15,333 nt of DNA from Bacteroidota bacterium (lineage in GTDB: Bacteria > Bacteroidota > Bacteroidia > Chitinophagales > Chitinophagaceae). This document shows, piece by piece, positions 6,705 through 13,924 of this stretch (position 1 is its first letter; each line of letters opens with the position of its first letter). The stretch lies in contig JAEWAC010000200.1 of NCBI GenBank assembly GCA_023391895.1, positions 1 through 15,333 on the forward strand. Direction: 5' to 3'. A program made the translations under genes and the position numbers. The notes under the pieces were generated by a model. It was not told the DNA's origin and searched no databases. It saw only the letters and a program-made list of their open reading frames with translations.

Positions 6705-7574
6705 GTGAAGGCAGGATTTGTTAACATTTTTGGAAAGCCCAATGCGGGAAAAAGCACGCTGCTGAATGCTTTGATGGGCGAGAAACTGGCGATTGTTTCA
6801 CCCAAGGTGCAAACTACTCGTCATCGCATCAAGGGTATTGTAACCACGGAGGACTACCAGATTATTTTTTCGGACACCCCCGGAATTATTGAGCCCAAAT
6901 ATAAGCTGCACGAAAAAATGATGCATGCCGTCAAGAGCTCGCTGGAAGATGCCGATGTGGCCCTGCTGCTGGTAGACGTAACGGAAAACTGGGAAGAAGC
7001 AGACGCCATCTTTGAATCACTGCGGTTAAAAGTGCCCGCCATTGTGGTCATCAACAAGCTGGACAAAGCCACGAAGGAACAAACCGAAGCCTGCTTTGCT
7101 TTTTTCCGTTCCAAAAGATACAGTAAGGAAGTGGTGGGTATATCAGCCCTGCAGCACCTGCAAATACAGGAACTGTTAAAGGCTATATTAACTTACCTGC
7201 CGGAAGGTGAGCCTTTTTTTGCGGAAGACGAAATTACCGACCTGTCGGAGCGGTTTTTTGTGGCTGAAATGATCCGGGAAAAAATTTACGACCTGTTTGA
7301 AGACGAAATTCCCTACCACACCACGGTGGTGGTGCATGAGTTCAAGCACAAGTCCACCCTGATAAAAATCGGTGCCAATATTATTGTACAGCGGGAAACC
7401 CAAAAGTCCATTATCATTGGCGGAGGCGGAAAGATGATCAAAAAAATTGGATCGGAAGCCCGCAAGGACATTGAAAAATTCCTGAACCAGAAAGTGTTTC
7501 TGGAGTTGTTTGTAAAAGTGCGGCCCAAGTGGCGGGATACGGATCTGTATTTAAAAGAATATGGTTATACCTAG
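6705..7574 (+). CDS. era: GTPase Era
   Basis: 289 residues from the GTG at 6705. That start gives the usual Bacteroidota beginning VKAGFVNIFG and falls just downstream of a -7 box. Era is an essential GTPase that binds the 3' end of 16S rRNA and helps mature the small ribosomal subunit in the cytoplasm. The G1 loop GKPNAGKS is at residues 10-17, DTPG at 57-60, NKLD at 117-120 and SAL at 147-149. The C-terminal KH domain carries the glycine-rich GGGGKMIKKIG turn (about 229-239) that contacts RNA, and the length is normal. The gene diverges from tRNA-fMet and precedes the second ribosome GTPase, der, on the same strand. The frame stays open for 56 codons past the stop, which is probably chance. 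Confidence 0.97.
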   Translation: MKAGFVNIFGKPNAGKSTLLNALMGEKLAIVSPKVQTTRHRIKGIVTTEDYQIIFSDTPGIIEPKYKLHEKMMHAVKSSLEDADVALLLVDVTENWEEADAIFESLRLKVPAIVVINKLDKATKEQTEACFAFFRSKRYSKEVVGISALQHLQIQELLKAILTYLPEGEPFFAEDEITDLSERFFVAEMIREKIYDLFEDEIPYHTTVVVHEFKHKSTLIKIGANIIVQRETQKSIIIGGGGKMIKKIGSEARKDIEKFLNQKVFLELFVKVRPKWRDTDLYLKEYGYT

Positions 7575-7591
7575 CCGGTAAACAATACCGG
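7575..7591 (+). terminator. Possible weak terminator after era
   Basis: CCGGTA and TACCGG pair around the loop AACAA immediately after the era stop codon. The following bases are TTGTAATAA and not a T run, so termination may be weak or absent. Confidence 0.35.
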
Positions 7592-7604
7592 TTGTAATAA
7601 CAGC

Positions 7605-7735
7605 ATATGGGCTTTTAAAGAAGTGATCGGTGAAACAGCAAATGCCCTATGGACTTTTGAAGAAGTTCAAAAAGCGACTGTTGGTTCAGTTAGAGGCGGT
7701 GGGATGGTGGCAAAAATCTCTTTAAAAACCCATAT
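7605..7735. mobile_element. Miniature inverted-repeat element between era and der
   Basis: A 131-base segment begins ATATGGGCTTTTAAAGA (7605-7621) and ends with the inverted form of ATATGGGTTTTTAAAGA (7719-7735), matching at 16 of 17 bases. A third, direct and imperfect copy (CTATGGACTTTTGAAGAAGT) lies inside at 7647-7666, 42 bases after the first. There is no transposase. No target-site duplication is obvious. This resembles a MITE or another small dispersed repeat, but copy number cannot be judged from one window. Confidence 0.5.
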
Positions 7736-7862
7736 AGGTATTTGAAAGGATGCAGCGGCAGACCTGGGCACGCAAGAAGTTAAAGTTGCAAAAGTTATAG
7801 GATAGCACAAAAGTTGATAATATAAATTAAAATAAAAGCCCCTGAGGGGGATGGGAGTAATT

Positions 7863-9176
7863 ATGAGTTTTACAGTAGCCATAGTAGGCCGGCCCAATGT
7901 GGGAAAAAGCACCTTCTTCAACCGTTTGCTGGAGCAGCGCAAAGCCATTGTGGAAGATACACCCGGTGTTACCCGCGACCGGCAGTACGGTGTAGCCGAG
8001 TGGAACGGGAAAAGTTTTAACGTCATCGACACGGGCGGATTTGTACCGGAAAGCGAGGATGTGTTTGAAAAGGAAATTAAAAAGCAGGTGCTGATAGCGG
8101 TGGATGAAGCCAGTGCTATTTTGTTTGTGGTTGATGCGGCAACCGGCATTACCGATTTAGATGATGCCATGGCCGATGTGCTGCGCCGTTCTACCAAACC
8201 GGTTTTTCTGGTGGTAAACAAGGTCGACAATAATGATCGCCTGCTGGAAGCGGCAGAGTTTTACAGTCTGGGCTTTGACAATATTTTTTTCATTGCCGCC
8301 ATCAGCGGCAGTGGTACCGGCGACCTGCTGGATGCCGTAACCGACCTGATCCGGGAAGAAGAAAGCCAGGAGGTGGAAGAAGAAAAAGGCCTGCCCAAGT
8401 TTGCTATTATTGGTCAGCCCAATGTGGGCAAGTCTTCGCTGCTGAATGCCCTGGTAGGCGAGGAACGCACCATTGTGAGTGACATAGCCGGCACCACCCG
8501 GGATACCATTCATACCCGATACAACTTATTTCAGAAAGACTTTATCCTGATCGATACGGCCGGTATCCGGCGCAAAACCAAGGTGCACGAAGACCTGGAG
8601 TTTTATTCCGTTATCCGGGCCATCAAGGCTTTGGATGAAGCCGATGTTTGCCTGCTGTTGCTGGATGCGGAAAAAGGCATTACCGCCCAGGATTTAAATA
8701 TTTTTAGCCTGGCCGCCCGCAAAGGAAAAGGCCTTGTTGTGCTGGTCAACAAATGGGACCTGATGGAAAAAGAAACCAACACGGCCCGCGATTACGAAAA
8801 GGGCCTGAAAGAACGCTTTGCACCTTTTACCGATGTGCCGGTTTTATTTATCTCGGCCAAAGAAAAACTGCGTATTCACAAAGCTATTGAAATGGCTTTG
8901 CAGGTATACGAAAACAAGCAGCGCAAGATTAGTACTTCCAAATTAAACGAGGTCATGCTGAAGGCGATTGAAGCTTTTCATGCTCCGGTAGTACGCGGCA
9001 ATCCCGTACGCATCAAGTACGTGACGCAACTGCCAACTGTGGTGCCTTCGTTTGCTTTTTTCTGCAATTACCCGGAAGACATTAAAACACCCTACCGCAA
9101 TTACCTGGAAAATAAATTGCGGGAAAACTTTGATTTTAAAGGGGTGCCGGTGCGCATTTTTTTCAGAAAGAAATAA
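7863..9176 (+). CDS. der: GTPase Der (EngA), double G domain
   Basis: 437 residues from the ATG at 7863. An earlier in-frame ATG at 7851 would add only four residues. The chosen start yields MSFTVAIVGRPNVGKS and follows a G-rich stretch that can serve as ribosome binding site. Der is an essential GTPase with two tandem G domains and a C-terminal KH-like domain, acting in 50S ribosomal subunit assembly. Domain 1 has GRPNVGKS (9-16), DTGG (56-59) and NKVD (119-122). Domain 2 has GQPNVGKS (184-191), DTAG (231-234) and NKWD (296-299). An acidic linker (EEESQEVEEE) joins the two. All motifs are intact and the length is normal. It shares strand and process with era, 288 bases upstream, but the repeat element and the lack of overlap make separate transcription possible. 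Confidence 0.97.
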   Translation: MSFTVAIVGRPNVGKSTFFNRLLEQRKAIVEDTPGVTRDRQYGVAEWNGKSFNVIDTGGFVPESEDVFEKEIKKQVLIAVDEASAILFVVDAATGITDLDDAMADVLRRSTKPVFLVVNKVDNNDRLLEAAEFYSLGFDNIFFIAAISGSGTGDLLDAVTDLIREEESQEVEEEKGLPKFAIIGQPNVGKSSLLNALVGEERTIVSDIAGTTRDTIHTRYNLFQKDFILIDTAGIRRKTKVHEDLEFYSVIRAIKALDEADVCLLLLDAEKGITAQDLNIFSLAARKGKGLVVLVNKWDLMEKETNTARDYEKGLKERFAPFTDVPVLFISAKEKLRIHKAIEMALQVYENKQRKISTSKLNEVMLKAIEAFHAPVVRGNPVRIKYVTQLPTVVPSFAFFCNYPEDIKTPYRNYLENKLRENFDFKGVPVRIFFRKK

Positions 9177-9211
9177 GCGGATTAGGTGTTGAAAAAAAAG
9201 CGTGTGCAATA

Positions 9212-9242
9212 TTTGGAGTTGTCTGTTCAGCCATTACCTTTG
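9212..9242 (+). promoter_or_regulatory. Near-ideal promoter of the small lipoprotein gene
   Basis: TTTG (9212-9215), a 19-base spacer and TACCTTTG (9235-9242) match the Bacteroidota consensus at every specified position. The 37-base leader to the ATG at 9280 is A-rich (AAAACTAAAACAAAG), as in strongly translated genes of this phylum. Confidence 0.8.
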
Positions 9243-9279
9243 CGCCCGATTAGTTAACAAAAACTAAAACAAAGTACAA

Positions 9280-9486
9280 ATGAAAAAGTTCTTAGCTGTA
9301 TTAGCAATTGCTGGTACATTGGTAGCTTGTAACAACGAAGGTGAAAATGCAACCACAACTGACTCAACAACTGTAACTAACTCTACTGTTGATTCTACAG
9401 CAGTTGCTCCTTTGGATTCTACAGCTGTTGCTCCTTTAGTTGATTCTGCTGCTACTGCAGATACTGCTACAGGTTCTAATCAGTAA
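9280..9486 (+). CDS. Small Thr/Ser/Asp/Ala-rich lipoprotein
   Basis: 68 residues. A lipoprotein signal peptide (MKKFLAVLAIAGTLVAC) places the lipidated cysteine at residue 17. The rest is low-complexity, rich in Thr, Ser, Asp, Ala and Val, with a tandem unit DSTAVAPL repeated twice (bases 9391-9414 and 9415-9438). No fold or active site is visible; such chains are usually disordered and sit on a membrane. Codons are strongly biased to T- or A-ending forms (GCT, ACT, TCT), unlike the GC-ending codons of der and the DUF4954 gene. That bias, the near-consensus promoter and the strong terminator all suggest high expression. It is a monocistronic unit. No specific function is recognisable; similar short lipoproteins are common in Chitinophagaceae. 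Confidence 0.88.
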   Translation: MKKFLAVLAIAGTLVACNNEGENATTTDSTTVTNSTVDSTAVAPLDSTAVAPLVDSAATADTATGSNQ

Positions 9487-9514
9487 TCAATTTCTGTAAT
9501 AACAGAGTTTATTT

Positions 9515-9550
9515 AAAAAATAACCCTTCAGCAATGAAGGGTTATTTTTT
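9515..9550. terminator. Bidirectional terminator between the lipoprotein and DUF4954 genes
   Basis: A perfect 16-base stem (AAAAAATAACCCTTCA with its complement) closes on the tetraloop GCAA. It ends in six T on the plus strand and, by symmetry, six T on the minus strand. It lies between two convergent genes and overlaps the stop codon of the DUF4954 gene by two bases, so it can serve both. Confidence 0.92.
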
Positions 9551-11756
9551 ATAACTGAAACTGATCGATAACAGTACGCACCTGGTGGCGGAAATGTTCC
9601 AGCTCTTGCTGCTGTTGTTGTATAAACACATTGTCCTCCAGCCGTCCTATTACTTCTTCCATTTCCTGCTGGTTGTCATACACCATTTTTCTAAAGTTAT
9701 TCTGGTAGTCTTTGGCCCTGGAGGTATAAATGTTCAGGTACATTTCTTCTGTGGTTTGCAGGGCTTGCTGCAAAAGTTGCTTCCACAGTTCGGGTGTCAT
9801 GCCACTAGGCTCCAGTTGCAATAATTCCAACAGGCAGGCATACGCATGATGCAGTTTTTCCGTGGCATAGTCTTTCCCGCTTTGCACATAAAACTGGTGC
9901 ACTTCCTCCCAACTGTTCACCTGTTTTTGTACAATGCCTTGCAGCAGGTGGTGCAAACTTTCCTGAGGTAACAGCTGGCCGCCTACATTGCTCCAGTCAT
10001 TTCGTTTGGGGTGTTGGGGCAGTGCCGCAATCAGCGCCGGTAAATCGGGGATACCCTTTTCTTTGATAAAAGAAAGCAGGTTGGTAACACCATAATACAC
10101 CACCAGCTTTTTGTAAGTGGCATAGGCTTCTTTTACTTTTACCAGTTGGGTGGGCCGACTGTTATATTCAAAGCCTTCGGCATAGATGGACAGATCCTCT
10201 AAGTTGCTGGCACTGTCGTTCAATAAAGCGGCTCCGGTCGCTACCAGTTTGGCTTCATCCGCATGGGTTTTTAAAGAAGGATCGGCCGCAAGGGCGGTAA
10301 ACCGGGCCAGCAGCTTTAAGGCGGTAAAGATTTCGTTGACGCTATCCGGCGCTAAGAAGTCGTACTCAATATGCTGCAGCTTGCGGGTTCTTTTATCACG
10401 GTCTACGTACTTAACCGCGTTTCGGGCCAGTGCATACATATTGTACATAAACCAGTAGGCCGGCATAATCACCAGCATGTTATGGGTCTCGTCGTTGCTT
10501 ACCAGGCTAAAGGGTAAGGGAATGTTCAGCTCATAGGGATAATCGCCTTTGGCAATCAGGGTAAAAGAAGCAAACCGGGAGTTGTGCTTGAGACTGACGC
10601 ACAGCCCCGGCCAAAACCCACGGCCAGCCACAATTTCGCCATCGGCAGCGCGGCTGTTGTGGTTAGAGCCTATGGTAGCGCCGGCGGCCATATTGCTTTG
10701 TCCCATCACCGTAGCGGCGCATAAAAATGAGTTGTTATGGTGCTGTTCGTGGGCTGGAAAAATAAGGGAGTTCAGCACTTCGCAGCACGATATGGTAGCG
10801 TTGTTGCCCAGGTAAGAGTTGATGAGGCGGGCGCCATATTTTAACTGGGAGTGGGAGGCCATGATAAAACGTACCGCCTTAACGCCATAAAAAATGCGGC
10901 AGCCATAACCAATAATGCCGTTCACCAGTTCGCAGCCTTCGCCAATCTGCGACTGGGCTTCGGGCGAGGAGTTGATGGTGAGGTTTTTTAGCTTGTTGGC
11001 ACCTTTGATGTAAGCATCCGTGCCTACCCATACATCTTTTACAATGCTGGTGTTTTTAATAATGGTGCGGTCGCCTATTTTGCCGTAATAGCCGCGTTGC
11101 TTGTCAAACTTTTTTTCAGTAAATTCTTTAAACCGCTGCATCAGGGCTTTGTTGTCGCGGTATTTGGACCACAGGTAAGCATCGCCGGGCAGCATGCCGT
11201 TGAAGGGAATAATTTTACGGCCTGCGTTTTCGTTGCAGACTTCCAGCCAAACCCGTACGCTTTCGTCTTCGCCTTCTTTAATCACCCCGTTACCAAACTT
11301 GGAGTGGTCGGTGGTATGCAGTTCATCCACATTGCTGATCATCACCTCGCTGCCAATAATGTAGTGCGACATATAGCTGACGTTGCTGACCACCACATTG
11401 TCGCCAAAGTCGCAGCTGATGATGGTGCTGTTGTACAGACCCACCGGCAGGCACACGTTGTGATATTGTATGGCGATTGATTCCAGTTTGCCAATGCGTA
11501 CCAGTCCGTAAAACTTACAGGCTTTTACCAGTTCGGGGTTAAACTCATCCGACACCTGTATTTTGTTCCAGTCATCGGAGGTATTTCGGTTGCGCACCAG
11601 CACTTCTATTTCATAAGCGGTAAGGTTGCGGTAATTAATGCCGCTGCGGTTTTGCAAGTTGCGCAGGTGGTATTCATCTTTTCCTTCCGGCAGGTATTCC
11701 GGTGCTATAAACTGGTAGCCAATGGCATTGAGGGGTTTCTTTATGATTTCATTCAT
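9549..11756 (-). CDS. DUF4954 family protein with left-handed beta-helix repeats
   Basis: 735 residues, close to the size I associate with DUF4954 proteins. There is no signal peptide, so it is probably cytoplasmic. The N-terminal 60 residues include the stretch LRNLQNRSGINYRNLTAYEI. From about 90 to 420 the chain has the hexapeptide character of a left-handed beta-helix, with many short I/V/G-x4 turns such as IISCDFGDNVVVSNVSYMS and IGEGCELVNGIIGYGCRI. This is the fold of sugar-nucleotide and acyl transferases. The C-terminal 250 residues are helical and end in a glutamine-rich coil (FIQQQQQELEHF). The biochemical role is unknown; a sugar-phosphate nucleotidyl- or acyltransferase-like activity is inferred from the fold. 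The gene is followed by the bidirectional terminator and preceded, 210 bases upstream, by glmS on the same strand. Confidence 0.82.
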   Translation of the reverse strand: MNEIIKKPLNAIGYQFIAPEYLPEGKDEYHLRNLQNRSGINYRNLTAYEIEVLVRNRNTSDDWNKIQVSDEFNPELVKACKFYGLVRIGKLESIAIQYHNVCLPVGLYNSTIISCDFGDNVVVSNVSYMSHYIIGSEVMISNVDELHTTDHSKFGNGVIKEGEDESVRVWLEVCNENAGRKIIPFNGMLPGDAYLWSKYRDNKALMQRFKEFTEKKFDKQRGYYGKIGDRTIIKNTSIVKDVWVGTDAYIKGANKLKNLTINSSPEAQSQIGEGCELVNGIIGYGCRIFYGVKAVRFIMASHSQLKYGARLINSYLGNNATISCCEVLNSLIFPAHEQHHNNSFLCAATVMGQSNMAAGATIGSNHNSRAADGEIVAGRGFWPGLCVSLKHNSRFASFTLIAKGDYPYELNIPLPFSLVSNDETHNMLVIMPAYWFMYNMYALARNAVKYVDRDKRTRKLQHIEYDFLAPDSVNEIFTALKLLARFTALAADPSLKTHADEAKLVATGAALLNDSASNLEDLSIYAEGFEYNSRPTQLVKVKEAYATYKKLVVYYGVTNLLSFIKEKGIPDLPALIAALPQHPKRNDWSNVGGQLLPQESLHHLLQGIVQKQVNSWEEVHQFYVQSGKDYATEKLHHAYACLLELLQLEPSGMTPELWKQLLQQALQTTEEMYLNIYTSRAKDYQNNFRKMVYDNQQEMEEVIGRLEDNVFIQQQQQELEHFRHQVRTVIDQFQL

Positions 11757-11784
11757 GGAGTTTGCGTTATGGGGTGAAAAAGAA

Positions 11785-11924
11785 AATGGTAAATAGTCAA
11801 TAGTTAAAGAGGATAGGATTTTGAAAAACTTATTCTCTAAAGCAATTTGCTTTATAACTATTGTGGCATGCTTAGCTGACTATCTTTAAAATAATCAGGC
11901 CAAGCATTCCTACTATTTACCATT
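11785..11924. repeat. Palindromic intergenic repeat between glmS and the DUF4954 gene
   Basis: The outer arms AATGGTAAATAGT (11785-11797) and ACTATTTACCATT (11912-11924) are perfect 13-base inverted repeats. An inner imperfect pair, GGCATGCTTAGCTGA (11865-11879) with TCAGGCCAAGCATTCC (11895-11910), nests within, and the dyad AAAGCAATTTGCTTT lies at 11839-11853. The segment fills most of a 210-base gap with no gene. It may be a dispersed element or may fold in the transcript. Confidence 0.55.
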
Positions 11925-11966
11925 CACTATAGTTAATGCTATAATGCTGTATAAACTATTTTACAA

Positions 11967-13802
11967 CTATTCTACGGTAACTGATTTGGCCAGGTTGCGG
12001 GGCTTGTCCACATCAAAACCTTTGGCCACACCGGTATAGTAAGCCAGCAACTGCAACGGTACCACACTCAGCATGGGCGCTACAATTTCGTCGGCTTCGG
12101 GTACCAGAATCACATCATCGGCCAGCGCCATGCTTTGTTCATCACCTTCGTTGATCACGGCAATGACCTTTCCTTTGCGGGCTTTGATTTCCTGCATATT
12201 GGAAATGACCTTTTCATGGTACGAATCTTTGGTGGCAATGAATACTACAGGCAAGCTTTCATCTACCAGGGCAATAGGACCGTGCTTCATTTCGGCTGCG
12301 GGATAACCCTCGGCATGGATGTAAGAAATTTCCTTCAGCTTTAGGGCGCCTTCCAGTGCCACCGGGAAGTTGTACCCGCGACCCAGGAAAAGAGAGTTTT
12401 GAGCGTCTTTGTATTTCTCGGCAACGGTTTTAATGTGATCCTGCATTTGCAAAACGGTCGCCACTTTATCGGGAATGGCATCCAGTTCTTTCAGCAGCTG
12501 TAGGTAGCGCTGTTGGTCCAGCACCCCTTTTTCATAACCAACTTTCAAAGCAATCATGGTTAATACAGCCAGCTGGGCGGTAAAGGCTTTGGTTGAGGCC
12601 ACGCCAATTTCCGGACCGGCATGGGTATACGCCCCGGTATCCGATACACGGGCAATAGAGGAGCCTACCACATTGACCACACCCATTATAATGGCGCCTT
12701 TAGCCTTGGCATTTTCAATGGCTACCAGGGTGTCGGCTGTTTCGCCGCTTTGGGATATGGCAATGATGACATCGCCTTTGTGGATCACCGGGTTGCGGTA
12801 GCGAAACTCGGAAGCGTATTCCACCTCTACATTAATCCGGCACAGTTCTTCAAAAATGTATTCTGCCACCAGGCCGGCATGCCAGCTGGTGCCGCAGGCA
12901 ATCATAATAATGCGGTTGGCATTCATGATCTGCTCGGTATATTTTTGAATGCCGCTCATGGTAATGGTGCCAGCATTGGCATCCAGGCGGCCCCGCAGGC
13001 AGTCGTGAATGGTCTGGGGCTGTTCAAAAATTTCTTTCAGCATGAAGTGGTCATAGCCGCCTTTTTCAATGGCAGCCAGTTCCATGTCCAGTTTGGTGAT
13101 ATAAGGGGTCTGCCGCTCGTTGCCCAGGTTTTTTAAAATCAGCTCGTCCGACTTGATGATGGCAATTTCATAATCGTTTACATACACCACTTCCTTGGTA
13201 TATTCAATAATGGGAGAAGCGTCGGAAGCCAGGAAGTGCTCGTTTTTACCAATGCCAATCACCAGCGGGCTGCCTTTGCGGGCGGCAATAAGGGTATCGG
13301 GGTTGGTATTGTCTATCAGCACGATCACATAGGCACCTACAATTCTTTTCAAGGCAATGCGAACGGCTTCTTCCAGCGTGCAGTTGTTGTTTTGTTGAAT
13401 GTCTTCAATAAAGTTCAGCAGCACTTCGGTATCCGTATCGCTGTGAAAGAGGTAGCCTTTTTTAATGAGCTCTTGTTTCAGCTGGGCATAGTTTTCAATA
13501 ATGCCATTGTGGATCATGGCCAGCCGGCCGCTGGCAGAGGTGTGCGGGTGGGCATTGCGGTCGCTGGGTTCGCCATGGGTAGCCCAGCGGGTATGACCAA
13601 TGCCAATATTGGCGTGCAGGTCTTTGCCCTGCAGGGTTTCTTCCAGGTCGGCAACCCGGCCTTTCTTTTTATAAACTTTGAGTCCGCTGTTGAGTAGGGC
13701 CACGCCGGCACTGTCGTACCCGCGATACTCTAATCTTTTAAGGCCTTTTAAAATAACAGGATAAGCTTCACGGGTACCGATGTAGGCAACTATTCCACAC
13801 AT
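11967..13802 (-). CDS. glmS: Glutamine-fructose-6-phosphate aminotransferase (isomerizing)
   Basis: 611 residues, the usual full length. GlmS makes glucosamine-6-phosphate from fructose-6-phosphate and glutamine, the first step toward UDP-GlcNAc for peptidoglycan and lipopolysaccharide. The N-terminal glutaminase domain begins MCGIVAYIG; Cys2 is the nucleophile after removal of Met1. GHTRWATHGEPSDRNAHPH follows. Two SIS domains come next, with sugar-binding segments such as ACGTSWHAG and ISQSGETADT in the first and LGRGYNFPVALEGALKLKE in the second. The C-terminal loop ends in DVDKPRNLAKSVTVE with the catalytic Lys (K606). All key regions are intact. The gene lies 122 bases downstream of mgtE on the same strand. 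A weak promoter candidate (TTTG at 13885-13888 and CATTTTCG at 13857-13864, 20 apart) lies in that gap. No glmS ribozyme is seen. Confidence 0.98.
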   Translation of the reverse strand: MCGIVAYIGTREAYPVILKGLKRLEYRGYDSAGVALLNSGLKVYKKKGRVADLEETLQGKDLHANIGIGHTRWATHGEPSDRNAHPHTSASGRLAMIHNGIIENYAQLKQELIKKGYLFHSDTDTEVLLNFIEDIQQNNNCTLEEAVRIALKRIVGAYVIVLIDNTNPDTLIAARKGSPLVIGIGKNEHFLASDASPIIEYTKEVVYVNDYEIAIIKSDELILKNLGNERQTPYITKLDMELAAIEKGGYDHFMLKEIFEQPQTIHDCLRGRLDANAGTITMSGIQKYTEQIMNANRIIMIACGTSWHAGLVAEYIFEELCRINVEVEYASEFRYRNPVIHKGDVIIAISQSGETADTLVAIENAKAKGAIIMGVVNVVGSSIARVSDTGAYTHAGPEIGVASTKAFTAQLAVLTMIALKVGYEKGVLDQQRYLQLLKELDAIPDKVATVLQMQDHIKTVAEKYKDAQNSLFLGRGYNFPVALEGALKLKEISYIHAEGYPAAEMKHGPIALVDESLPVVFIATKDSYHEKVISNMQEIKARKGKVIAVINEGDEQSMALADDVILVPEADEIVAPMLSVVPLQLLAYYTGVAKGFDVDKPRNLAKSVTVE

Positions 13803-13924
13803 ATGGGTGATGATTGATTAAGGTGATAATTTTCTAATAGATTAAGCTTGGCGCTGCGAAAATGAATAAAAAAAAGCATAAACGCAAATGGTGCAAAAAG
13901 CCGCAAGCCCTGCAGAAAACCGCA

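Noticed and set aside
7667..8230. Long minus-strand frame of 187 codons over the start of der
   Set aside because: It is antisense to the conserved first G domain of der, and its residues are the reverse reading of that domain. No independent family is recognisable.
9391..9438. CRISPR-like or longer tandem array
   Set aside because: Only two copies of a 24-base in-frame coding unit are present, with no spacers; it is an internal protein repeat. No CRISPR array was seen elsewhere in the window.
12621..13136. Plus-strand frame of 171 codons inside glmS
   Set aside because: Shadow of the highly conserved glmS coding sequence; its composition follows glmS codon structure.
13803..13924. glmS ribozyme or riboswitch upstream of glmS
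   Set aside because: The gap is 122 bases, lacks a recognisable ribozyme core, and the glmS ribozyme is known mainly from Firmicutes.
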